Assembly: GCA_017857395.1 (NCBI GenBank)
Contig: JAFMDF010000003.1
Coordinates: forward strand, 22,897 to 86,896
Direction of reading: 5' to 3'
Length of the DNA stretch: 64,000 nt
From: Bacteroidota bacterium
Lineage (GTDB): Bacteria > Bacteroidota > Bacteroidia > Chitinophagales > Saprospiraceae
Position 1 is the first letter of the stretch, and each line of letters opens with the position of its first letter. The notes beneath the pieces are model-generated. The model did no database searches. It was not told where the DNA came from and worked only from the letters and a program-made list of their open reading frames with translations. Positions 8,448 to 18,106 of the stretch are shown in pieces. The position numbers were made by a program, and so were the translations under genes.

Positions 8448-11318
8448 ATGTTTAGAGAAATACTACAAATTAGGTTAAGACTATGCGTGTGCTTATATGT
8501 GATGATATGGGCCAATTTCGTATATGGGCAATCAAACCTAACTAATCCTACAGTCATATTTTGTGGTAAAATTACACAAGCAGATTCTAGTCAAGATATT
8601 ACACTGCGTTTTTATAAAGACTTTCTCACCTTTGAAGAAATAACCTATTCTGCTCCAATAATTAATGATTCTTTTTATTTAAAAATTCCATTCAAAGAAA
8701 ATACTTCGGGCTTTATTGCTTTAGGAAGCATCAATGTGCCTGTTTTTATTGAAAAATCGGATAGCATCTATGTTCAATCAGTCGCCAATTCGTTTGCAGA
8801 TTCGCTGACTTATAAGGGAAAGGGGAGCTTAGCCAATAATTATTTAAAGCAAACTTTTTTAATTTTTGATGCGAATGATGCCAAGAAAATAGCGAATGGA
8901 ATGGCAAAGAATACCGCCACAGGATACCAAAAATTATTAAGCGATTATAAGCAACAAAAATTAGCTTTTTTAGATACTTTTTTAGTCCAAAGAGACACTC
9001 AGTTTACAAAGCCTTTTAAGGAATATGTATTGGCAGATATTAATTATTGGTGGGGGCAAAATTTAATGCGTTATCGGGCGGAACATCCTGCTTCTGACGT
9101 ATTACCGGTTTCGTTGAATTTATCTGAAGCGTATTTTAAATTTATGGATACGCTTGATTTAAATAATGAAGCAGCTTTAAATAATGTCAATTACCTTTTT
9201 TATTTAGAGCAATATACGGCCTGGAGACAAGAAAGAATTGCTAAAGGCAAACTTCAATTTAAAAATGTAGCGGAAACCAAAAAAGAATTGATTAAAGTGA
9301 AAATGGTGGAAACTTTTGGCCAAGTGTTGATTGATAGTTTAGAAGTCAGAAAGGAAGCTCATGATGAGTTATCTAGTTTCTTCAAATTGGAACGTGGCTC
9401 AGAAGTACTTTATCTACAAGATATAACCAGCGATCGTTTTGCTTATCCCTTTGAAGGTAAAAGATACCGAGATAAATTTTTAAAAATTGAATTGCCAGAT
9501 GGGCGTAAAGGTTGGGTATTCAGAGGCGGTATTAATCTAAAACAAAAGGTCGTATATACTAAAAAGTGGGTAGCAATTCCTGACCCTCGTCCTGAATTGA
9601 TGCGAAATTTTAAATATGCTAATTTTAAGGGAAAAGTTATGCATTATACCATTGCAAAGGATTTGTATTGGGAGGTATTAAAAAAAGATAAAAAAGACAA
9701 TGCACTGCTTAAAGATTATTTAGATAAAGCTGAAGACAATACTTATACAAATATTCTGAGAAGGGCTTACGTCGCCATGGAAAAAGATACAAATAATATT
9801 ATTGCTAATGGAACTAATTTGCCCATACCACAAGCAGCATCTATTGAAATAAAAGATAGCACAAAGCAAATAGTTGGTCTACTAAAAGAAATTACTACTC
9901 AAACGGCTACGAATTTAATGCAGAAAAAAGAAAGCGATGAAAAGCCCATTGTAGTTAAAAAGAAAGTAGAAGAAATAGTGATTAGTCCTCCTGATTTTAG
10001 CAAATACGTTAGGATTACCTCTCTAGATGGAAAAACCAATAGAGCAACTGGAAATCGACCAGAAATTATTATTAATACGAACCCACTCCTTAGAGAAGAA
10101 ACTACTTTTCTATTTCCTAATCAGATAGATACAGATTTTCATTTTGATATTCCTTTAAAGTCTAGCACTACGGCAACCATTAAATTAGGAAAACAAAGCA
10201 TCGACTTATACCTCCAGCCAGCTTATAACTTAAAAATAACCATTGACGGGAATGATTTGTACCAAAATTTGACCTTTTCGGGGAATGGTAGCAAAATTAA
10301 TAATTACCTCGTAACGGCTGCAAAATTATTTAGGCATGTCGAATTAGAACTAGAAACAAATATTAGGTATGCGGAGCCAGCTGCATTTAAAACTTTTTTA
10401 AATAAAATAAGAGCCGAGAAATTACAATTTTTAAGAACCTATTTGCAAGGCCATACGCTCTCGACAGAGGTAATAAAATATGCACATGCAGACATAAATT
10501 ATTGGTATGCTTTTAATTTAATGAATTACCCTTATGAGCATCCAATTTTTCAAAACCAACCAGCGCCAATGCCTGTTCCAGCCGATTATTATGATTTTAC
10601 GGAAGAGATAGATTTAAATAACGCTGGGGCTTTGCCCAATAAATATTATATATACTACCTACAAGATTATTTAAGTTTTCAAACGGCTAAGCTAGAAAAT
10701 AAAGGTAAATCTAGATTTGAATTAGCCGATAAATACTTAAAAGGTAAACCGCTCTATTTTTATAAAGCGTTACAGCATTCCGTTAATGTAAAACGGCTAA
10801 ATAATGTATTAGCAGAACAGGCAGCTTATGAATTTATAGATAATTGTCCTTATAAATTATACGGTGAATTTGTGAAATTAGCCTACCATGAAAGTAGAGG
10901 AATCGTAGCAGGAATGGATGCACCTGAGTTTGAATTGGTGGACGCTAATGGTGAAAATGTTAAATTATCTGATTATAAAGGTAAAGTTGTTTTTTTAGAT
11001 TTTTGGGCGACTTGGTGCAAACCATGCCTTAGATTAGTTCCTGCGCATCAAAAATTGCAAGACCAGTTTAAAAATGATAATGTTGTGTTTTTATATGTTT
11101 CTACAGATAGGAATTCAAATAGCTGGAAAAACTATGTAAGCAAAGGGACTTTTCCTGGCAAACATTTATTGGCAGACACTAAATTGATAACCCGATATAA
11201 AGTAGAAACATTACCCTATAGTTTGCTAATTGATACGGAAGGAAAAATTGTTTGGCACCATATCGGAGGTTTTAGTGTTCAGCGCACAACTCAACGCATT
11301 TTAGAATTGCTGCAATAA
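8448..11318 (+). CDS. large protein with duplicated N-terminal module, SH3-like region and C-terminal TlpA-like thioredoxin domain
   Basis: ORF 8418-11318 (TTG); ATG at 8448 more likely; DFWATWCKPC near C-terminus; repeated ADINYWW.FNLM.Y..EHP...DLNNA.AL modules. Confidence 0.88.
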   Translation: MFREILQIRLRLCVCLYVMIWANFVYGQSNLTNPTVIFCGKITQADSSQDITLRFYKDFLTFEEITYSAPIINDSFYLKIPFKENTSGFIALGSINVPVFIEKSDSIYVQSVANSFADSLTYKGKGSLANNYLKQTFLIFDANDAKKIANGMAKNTATGYQKLLSDYKQQKLAFLDTFLVQRDTQFTKPFKEYVLADINYWWGQNLMRYRAEHPASDVLPVSLNLSEAYFKFMDTLDLNNEAALNNVNYLFYLEQYTAWRQERIAKGKLQFKNVAETKKELIKVKMVETFGQVLIDSLEVRKEAHDELSSFFKLERGSEVLYLQDITSDRFAYPFEGKRYRDKFLKIELPDGRKGWVFRGGINLKQKVVYTKKWVAIPDPRPELMRNFKYANFKGKVMHYTIAKDLYWEVLKKDKKDNALLKDYLDKAEDNTYTNILRRAYVAMEKDTNNIIANGTNLPIPQAASIEIKDSTKQIVGLLKEITTQTATNLMQKKESDEKPIVVKKKVEEIVISPPDFSKYVRITSLDGKTNRATGNRPEIIINTNPLLREETTFLFPNQIDTDFHFDIPLKSSTTATIKLGKQSIDLYLQPAYNLKITIDGNDLYQNLTFSGNGSKINNYLVTAAKLFRHVELELETNIRYAEPAAFKTFLNKIRAEKLQFLRTYLQGHTLSTEVIKYAHADINYWYAFNLMNYPYEHPIFQNQPAPMPVPADYYDFTEEIDLNNAGALPNKYYIYYLQDYLSFQTAKLENKGKSRFELADKYLKGKPLYFYKALQHSVNVKRLNNVLAEQAAYEFIDNCPYKLYGEFVKLAYHESRGIVAGMDAPEFELVDANGENVKLSDYKGKVVFLDFWATWCKPCLRLVPAHQKLQDQFKNDNVVFLYVSTDRNSNSWKNYVSKGTFPGKHLLADTKLITRYKVETLPYSLLIDTEGKIVWHHIGGFSVQRTTQRILELLQ

Positions 11319-11407
11319 AACTCCTTTGTTTTCTTAAACTATTTAACCTTAATTCCCGTACGTATATATGCTGCAGCGGGGTAACAATCGGACTTTAAAT
11401 ATTAAGA

Positions 11408-11507
11408 ATTGTTTTATTGTTATATGGCTATACTTTGATAAACAAACCTTCCTGTTCTGATAACAATAAAACAATATAGCCATGTAACCATTAAGCAGTA
11501 TAACAAC
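11408..11507. repeat. ATGGYTATATTGTT-family inverted repeat (copy 3)
   Basis: attgttttattgttatatggctatac / aacaataaaacaatatagccatgta. Confidence 0.88.
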
Positions 11508-11566
11508 TTAACCCAATTGATTTAGTTATTAAAATAGACCATAGAACAACACACAATGAGAAAAGT

Positions 11567-13603
11567 ATGAGTGCCAGATTTTATCCCATTTTCATTATTA
11601 TTATCTTCTTTTTTACCTTACCCAATATTGGTAATACGCAAAAAAAATTATCAAAAGCTCAACAAGTTGAATTTTTAAATGCCTTCCAATCAGGAGATGA
11701 ATTCCTAGTTAAAAAGAAATACGAAAAAGCAAAAAAATCCTTTGAGAAAGCGATTGCGCTTAAACCTCAAACGGCGGCGGTCTATCGACGTTTGGGGGTG
11801 GTTCATGAACTGCTCAAAGAGTATGGCCAAGCCGCTGAATATTTTGAAACAGCAATAGAAATTAACCCTAAACTTTCTAGGGCTCTGTATTTTCAATCCG
11901 GAGAAATGTTGATGAAAATTGAAAATTATTCGAAGGCAAAAGAGCGATTAAAAGAGTATGAAAATTTTCAGAAGTTAGCTCCAGAATCTTTTGATAATGG
12001 GGAACTAGAATTGAGTACAGAAAATTATTATAATACACTCCTAAAGAGTTACCTAGCTAATTGCACGTTTGCTGCCCATAAAACAGACTTTATTAATGTT
12101 GAAATGAAAAATTTGGGGCCTAAAATTAATTCTGAGCTAGATGATTTGTTCCCCTATATTGCAAATAATGAAAGTTGGATGTTTTACACGCGAAATGTGC
12201 CAATTTATGGAGGAGAAGACCAATTGATGTATAGTACTGCAGAAAATGGAGGATGGGCGAAAAGTAAAACATTGTTGGATAAAAAAATGCGAGAAGAATT
12301 TAATCAAGGAATGGGGAAAATTAGCCGAGATGAAAAAGTGATGTTTTTTCCAGTTTATGATAGAGCAGACGAAGGGAACGACTGTAATATTATGAAGGCA
12401 AATATGCACCGAGATGCGATTCTTGATATTAATAAATTGGGAGAAGAAATAAATTCTCCTTATTGGGAAAGTCAACCCACCGTTAATTGCGAAGGTAAAT
12501 CGCTCTACTTTGTGAGTGACCGACCAGGAGGAATTGGTGGTAAAGATATTTGGGTCAGTCATTTACAGGAAAATGGGAAATGGACAAATGCTATTAATTT
12601 AGGAGATAAAATTAACACGGAAATGGATGAAGAATCTCCTTTTATCGCCGATGATAATACGACTTTGTTTTTTACATCAAATGGACATCCAGGGTATGGG
12701 AGGACAGATATATTTTATTCCAAATTCAGTGAGAATAGCGAATGGGGGACGCCTCAAAATATGGGAAAACCAATTAATTCTTCAGCTGATGAGCTAAGTT
12801 TTTTTATGACTGCCAGAGGGGATACGGGATATATTGCCTCTAATAGAGAAGGAGGATACGGTAACTTTGATATTTATCAATTCAGCATTCCTGCAAAAAA
12901 AGATTTTGAAGAAATTGCTTATATAAAAGGAAAGGTAATGGACGCAATAACCAAAGAGCCCATAGAATCGGTGGTATACATTGGTGAAAAAGGAAATTAT
13001 CCAACGGATGAGGCAGGTAATTTTTTTGTATGTCATCCATCTCTAAGTAAATTGCAGGTTTTGGTATCTGAAAGAAAATATTACGATTTTGAAAATGCTT
13101 TTGTCTTAGATAATTGGAATTCCGAAGGGTTTGTGGAATTAAATATATATTTGCGCCCATTAAGCGAGCCATTAGGTTTGGAAACACTAGATTCAAAAGT
13201 AATCTCTAAATCTGCCAAGCCAGAAGAAATTAAAACTAATCAGGTAAAAATTAATAAAAGTGAGTTACCAACAGAGAAACTTTATGCTACTTCTGATGTT
13301 TACTTTTACTTTGATGATTTTTCGCTGACGCAGGAGGCTAGATATAATATGGACCGACTAATTGAAGATTTGGATAAAGACCAATTAGCTTTAATTATAA
13401 TTGAAGGATTTGCAGATCAAATTGGAACAGATGATTATAATATGAGGCTATCAGAAAAGCGTGCAATAGAGGTAGCAGATTATTTTAAATCTAAAGGATA
13501 TACCAATTTAAGGGTAAAATATAAAGGATATGGAGAGACACGGAATTCCTTTATATATTCCAGAAATAGGAAAGTTGAAATACATGTTTATTATAAGATT
13601 TGA
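11567..13603 (+). CDS. TPR / PD40 / OmpA-family outer-membrane protein
   Basis: TPR motifs; PD40-like repeats (LYFVSDRPGGIGGKDIW, LFFTSNGHPGYGRTDIF); OmpA C-terminus IIEGFADQIGTDDYNMRLSEKRA. Confidence 0.92.
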   Translation: MSARFYPIFIIIIFFFTLPNIGNTQKKLSKAQQVEFLNAFQSGDEFLVKKKYEKAKKSFEKAIALKPQTAAVYRRLGVVHELLKEYGQAAEYFETAIEINPKLSRALYFQSGEMLMKIENYSKAKERLKEYENFQKLAPESFDNGELELSTENYYNTLLKSYLANCTFAAHKTDFINVEMKNLGPKINSELDDLFPYIANNESWMFYTRNVPIYGGEDQLMYSTAENGGWAKSKTLLDKKMREEFNQGMGKISRDEKVMFFPVYDRADEGNDCNIMKANMHRDAILDINKLGEEINSPYWESQPTVNCEGKSLYFVSDRPGGIGGKDIWVSHLQENGKWTNAINLGDKINTEMDEESPFIADDNTTLFFTSNGHPGYGRTDIFYSKFSENSEWGTPQNMGKPINSSADELSFFMTARGDTGYIASNREGGYGNFDIYQFSIPAKKDFEEIAYIKGKVMDAITKEPIESVVYIGEKGNYPTDEAGNFFVCHPSLSKLQVLVSERKYYDFENAFVLDNWNSEGFVELNIYLRPLSEPLGLETLDSKVISKSAKPEEIKTNQVKINKSELPTEKLYATSDVYFYFDDFSLTQEARYNMDRLIEDLDKDQLALIIIEGFADQIGTDDYNMRLSEKRAIEVADYFKSKGYTNLRVKYKGYGETRNSFIYSRNRKVEIHVYYKI

Positions 13604-13679
13604 AATGAGTATAAATCAATAGATAAGTAGAGTTATTAGAGAAATTTGTTAAAATACCTAACCATTCAATACCAAGATT

Positions 13680-15311
13680 ATGTCAAATGCTATCTTTCAA
13701 GTACCTGTACCTAAAAACGAGAAAGTACTTAGTTATCAACCGGGGTCTCCCGAGAGAAAAGCAGTAAAAGCGGCACTTAAAGATTTAAAGTCTAAGGAAA
13801 TTGAGATTCCGATGACCATTAACGGGAAAAAGGTGAAAACTGGAAATCTTATATCTATGCACCCGCCCCATGAAATAGCACATACCCTAGGGCATTTTCA
13901 CCAAGGGGATAAAAAGCATGTTAAAGCAGCGATTAATGCGGCATTATCTGCTAAAGAAGCATGGGAAAATATGCCTTGGCAAGATAGAGCGGCTATTTTT
14001 TTAAGAGCAGCAGATTTATTAGCAGGGCCATTTCGGGCTAAAATGAATGCAGCTACGATGTTGGCGCAATCAAAGAATGTTTATCAAGCAGAAATTGATG
14101 CAGTGGCTGAATTCTGCGATTTTCTACGTTTTAATGTACAGTATATGACCGAAATATACCAACAACAACCGATGAGTGTTGATGGTATTTGGAATCGACT
14201 AGAGTATAGAGCCTTAGAAGGATTTGTTTTTGCCATTACTCCTTTTAATTTTACTTCTATTGCTGGTAACTTATGTGCAGCGCCTGCTTTAATGGGGAAT
14301 ACGATTGTCTGGAAACCAGCGGATAGTCAAATTTATTCTGCGGAAGTGGTCATGGAAGTTTTTGAAGCGGCAGGCTTGCCGCCGGGCGTTGTTAATTTAA
14401 TCTTTGCGGATGGTCCAGAGGCAGGAAAAGTAATTTTTAATCATCCTGATTTTGCAGGATTACATTTTACTGGAAGTACTAAAGTGTTCCAAAGTTTATG
14501 GCAAACAATCGGTAATAATATTTCAAAGTATAGAAGTTACCCAAGAATTGTTGGAGAAACGGGAGGTAAAGATTTTGTAGTAGCGCATGCCTCTGCTAAC
14601 CCGAAACAAGTTGCCACTGCCTTATCTAGAGGCGCTTTTGAATTCCAAGGCCAGAAATGCTCCGCAGCAAGTAGAGCTTATATTCCTAAAAGTATTTGGA
14701 AATCAGTCAAGAAGCATTTGTTGGCAGATTTGGCTAGCTTTAAAATGGGGAATCCTGAGAATTTCACCAATTTCATCAACGCTGTTATTGATGAGCGATC
14801 TTTTGATAAAATTAGTGGATATATAGAACGGGTAAAAAAAGATAAAGACGCTATAATTATTGCTGGAGGAAAATCCGATAAATCTAAAGGGTATTTTATA
14901 GAACCTACAGTAATTGTTACCACAAATGATCAGTATTTAACCCTTTGTGAAGAAATATTTGGGCCAGTTTTAACAATTTTTGTCTACAATGATAAAAATT
15001 ACGAAAAAATGCTTAACATTGTGGATAATACTTCCCCCTACGCACTAACAGGTGCTATTTTTTCCAACGACCGATATGCAACTTTAAAAGCAAATAAATT
15101 ACTTAAGCATGCTGCTGGTAATTTTTATATAAATGATAAGCCAACAGGAGCAGTAGTAGGACAGCAACCATTTGGTGGCGCTAGAGGATCAGGAACAAAT
15201 GATAAAGCAGGCTCAATATTAAATTTATATCGGTGGGTTTCCCCACGTACTATAAAAGAAAATTTTAATCCTCCAATGGATTATCGATATCCATTTATGG
15301 AGGCAAAGTAA
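13680..15311 (+). CDS. pruA: L-glutamate gamma-semialdehyde dehydrogenase (1-pyrroline-5-carboxylate dehydrogenase)
   Basis: GETGGKDFVVAH, FEFQGQKCSAASRAY, PFGGARGSGTNDKAG. Confidence 0.95.
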   Translation: MSNAIFQVPVPKNEKVLSYQPGSPERKAVKAALKDLKSKEIEIPMTINGKKVKTGNLISMHPPHEIAHTLGHFHQGDKKHVKAAINAALSAKEAWENMPWQDRAAIFLRAADLLAGPFRAKMNAATMLAQSKNVYQAEIDAVAEFCDFLRFNVQYMTEIYQQQPMSVDGIWNRLEYRALEGFVFAITPFNFTSIAGNLCAAPALMGNTIVWKPADSQIYSAEVVMEVFEAAGLPPGVVNLIFADGPEAGKVIFNHPDFAGLHFTGSTKVFQSLWQTIGNNISKYRSYPRIVGETGGKDFVVAHASANPKQVATALSRGAFEFQGQKCSAASRAYIPKSIWKSVKKHLLADLASFKMGNPENFTNFINAVIDERSFDKISGYIERVKKDKDAIIIAGGKSDKSKGYFIEPTVIVTTNDQYLTLCEEIFGPVLTIFVYNDKNYEKMLNIVDNTSPYALTGAIFSNDRYATLKANKLLKHAAGNFYINDKPTGAVVGQQPFGGARGSGTNDKAGSILNLYRWVSPRTIKENFNPPMDYRYPFMEAK

Positions 15312-15400
15312 CAGTTTTTGTTAAATTAAGGTGGGTAGAGACATCTACCTATTATTAATTACTTTAAAATAGGTGGGAATTTAATTTCCAACTAACTTTT

Positions 15401-15440
15401 GCCCCGCAGTCCTTTGTGACTGCGGGGCTTATTTTTTGCC
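15401..15440 (+). terminator. Rho-independent terminator downstream of pruA
   Basis: gccccgcagtc/gactgcggggc 11-bp perfect stem followed by a T-rich tract. Confidence 0.85.
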
Positions 15441-15605
15441 CCTAAATTGACTGCTAACGAACATTTCTTACTAAAAGCGATATTTCCTTTTTTTTATCCC
15501 ATCAAATAATGTAATTTTAGTTTGTCTCACTGTCTTCCGCTGTTAACTTGGATTTCTAAAGCTAATAGAATTCTTGCTTAACTATGGCTAATTGAGAAAC
15601 CATAG

Positions 15606-17990
15606 ATGGTGCAACCTAAAATGGATTATCTAGCACTAAAGAGCGTAAAGAAGAAAAATACCTACTATTGGTTTAATTTTACTGGATTTAAAGAAATATA
15701 CGATTTGGCTATTTTAAGAACAACGATTTTACTGATTTTATTTTTTCTAGGTTCTCTTGAATTGGAAGCTGCACATATCATTGGTGGCGAAATCACCTAT
15801 GTTTGTACTGGAAACGGGAAATATGATTTTACGATGCGGATTTATAGAGATTGTGCTGGGAGTGGAGCTTGTTTTGATTCAGATCAAACTTGTAGTAGGA
15901 CATCCTTGGAAGGTAATATTACCTTTTTTGATGGCATCCAAGTTATAGGAACTCTAGTTTTAGGCCAACCTGAAATAACAAGAATAGAACCTAATTTGAG
16001 TAACCCTTGCTTGATTGCCCCACCTAATGTCTGCGTAGAACAAGGAGTCTATAGGTTTTCGGCTGAATTGGATCTAAACAGTGAAGGCATAACCGTTTCT
16101 TATCAGCGCTGTTGTCGGAATAATACGATTACAAATATTATTAACCCTCGAACCTCTGGATCAACCTATACGACTACTTTATTTCCAATTACGATAGATT
16201 CTTGTAATAGTAGCCCGACTTTCAATGATTTTCCACCTATTGTGATTTGTAGAGGAGAAGACGTAAATTTTGACCATTCTGCTTCTGATATAGATGGGGA
16301 CTCCTTAGTTTATTCTTTTTGTGAGCCTTATTATGGTGGTGGTTGGGACGGAGACCTCAATACTCGCGTCCCTACAGATGCTCCAAATGGGCTTGCACCT
16401 AATCCAGAAACACCACCAGGCTATACAGCAGTTAGGTTTACAAGTGGTTATAGTTTTGCTAAACCGCTTAATATTTTCTCTACTAGAGATGAACCACCAG
16501 TATCAATTGACCCTGTTACTGGGTTGATTTCAGGATTCCCAGGGGTTACGGGTCAATATGTAGTGGGTGTTTGTGTTCGAGCTTATGATAAGAATGGCGT
16601 ATTAATGAATGAAGTGAGGCGGGACTTTCAATTTAATGTAGCAGAATGCCGAAATGGGCTAGTAAGTGATGTAGAAGAAACGGAATTAAGAGATAGGAAT
16701 GGAGAACTGTTATATTATATTAGAATTTGTGGAGACGGAGAGATTATTAATGAAAGTAGGGAAACAAGATTTATAGAGAATCAATTTTGGTCTTTCGATG
16801 TACCAGGAAGTACGATTACTTCTACAAAATTTGATCCGAGCGATTTAGTTTTTCCTGGGGCAGGTCTTTATGATGGTATTTTAATATTGAATAGAGGTTT
16901 TCCCAATTGCACAGATACTGCATTAATTCAAGTGGATATATACCCTGAAGTAGTGGCAGATTTTGATTTTGAGTACGATACTTGTAAAACTAGCCCAGTT
17001 GAGTTTACCAATTTATCCTATTCTGATGCTGGACCAAATGCCCTAAGGGAGCTTAAATGGGAGTTAGACACTTTTGGCAATTCTTTTGATACAGATGTTT
17101 CCTTACAATTTGCTGGGCCGGGGAGATATGACATAACTTTAACGGCGAAAGATTTAAATGAATGTACCCAAAGTATAACTAAAGAGGTCCCTTATTTTCC
17201 TATACCAGAAGTTATTGTTATTGCTCCATCTACGCTAGTAGGTTGTGCACCAGCACCCATTACTTTTGAAAATTTAACGAACCCTATCAATAATGATTAT
17301 GATATAATTTGGGATTTTGGCGATGGAAATATGGGAACAGGAGTTAGCCCAACCCATATTTATGAAGAAGTGGGCATATTTCCCTTAAATATATCGGTTA
17401 CCTCGCCATTCGGTTGTCAAATTGATACAGCTTTTGGCGATTTAATTACTACTTTGCCTAGTCCAATTGCTGATTTTTCTGCGGATGCTTCCGAAGTGAG
17501 TCGATTAAATCCTATTGTCACTTTTATGGATGAATCTATTGATGCGGTACGATGGAATTGGTTATTTGAAGGCTTTGGACTTTCTTTTGAAGAGCATCCT
17601 GTTTATACCTTTAGAGAAAGCGGCAGAAAACAGGTTCGGTTAGTAGTGACTGCCGCTAATGGTTGTACAGATACTACTTTTTCTGAAGTGTTAGTTGTAC
17701 CAGATATTGCCTATAAATTACCAAATGCCTTTACGCCAAATGGAGATGGGGTAAATGATCGTTTTTTTGGCGTTGGAAATGCCGAGGAAGCAGAATCTTT
17801 CCGTTTAACTATTTGGAATAGATGGGGAGAGTTGATTTTTGAAACTGATGACGCCAATGAAGGTTGGAATGGGCAAAAATTTAATACAGGTAAACTAGCG
17901 CCTAATGGTGTTTATGTCGTAGTGGTACAATATGTTAATTATGAAGATGTAATAACAACATTAGACGGATTTGTAACCGTTTTAAGATGA
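15606..17990 (+). CDS. PKD-domain surface protein with CHU_C gliding-motility-associated C-terminal domain
   Basis: IIWDFGDGNMGTGVSPTHIYEE (PKD); YKLPNAFTPNGDGVNDRFFG...NRWGELIFE..GWNG (CHU_C). Confidence 0.93.
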   Translation: MVQPKMDYLALKSVKKKNTYYWFNFTGFKEIYDLAILRTTILLILFFLGSLELEAAHIIGGEITYVCTGNGKYDFTMRIYRDCAGSGACFDSDQTCSRTSLEGNITFFDGIQVIGTLVLGQPEITRIEPNLSNPCLIAPPNVCVEQGVYRFSAELDLNSEGITVSYQRCCRNNTITNIINPRTSGSTYTTTLFPITIDSCNSSPTFNDFPPIVICRGEDVNFDHSASDIDGDSLVYSFCEPYYGGGWDGDLNTRVPTDAPNGLAPNPETPPGYTAVRFTSGYSFAKPLNIFSTRDEPPVSIDPVTGLISGFPGVTGQYVVGVCVRAYDKNGVLMNEVRRDFQFNVAECRNGLVSDVEETELRDRNGELLYYIRICGDGEIINESRETRFIENQFWSFDVPGSTITSTKFDPSDLVFPGAGLYDGILILNRGFPNCTDTALIQVDIYPEVVADFDFEYDTCKTSPVEFTNLSYSDAGPNALRELKWELDTFGNSFDTDVSLQFAGPGRYDITLTAKDLNECTQSITKEVPYFPIPEVIVIAPSTLVGCAPAPITFENLTNPINNDYDIIWDFGDGNMGTGVSPTHIYEEVGIFPLNISVTSPFGCQIDTAFGDLITTLPSPIADFSADASEVSRLNPIVTFMDESIDAVRWNWLFEGFGLSFEEHPVYTFRESGRKQVRLVVTAANGCTDTTFSEVLVVPDIAYKLPNAFTPNGDGVNDRFFGVGNAEEAESFRLTIWNRWGELIFETDDANEGWNGQKFNTGKLAPNGVYVVVVQYVNYEDVITTLDGFVTVLR

Positions 17991-18106
17991 TTATTAAGAA
18001 CTTTAGCCTATCTTGGTTGCTAAAATTGCTATAGGAAACCATACAAAAAAAGGAGCATAAAGAGTAGACTTATTAGCAGGCAAGTCTTTTCTTAAAACGT
18101 ATAATC

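Noticed and set aside
12137-12562. 141-aa minus-strand ORF within the OmpA-family gene
   Set aside because: Antisense to the PD40 region; no recognisable motif; Phe/Ile/His-rich shadow ORF.
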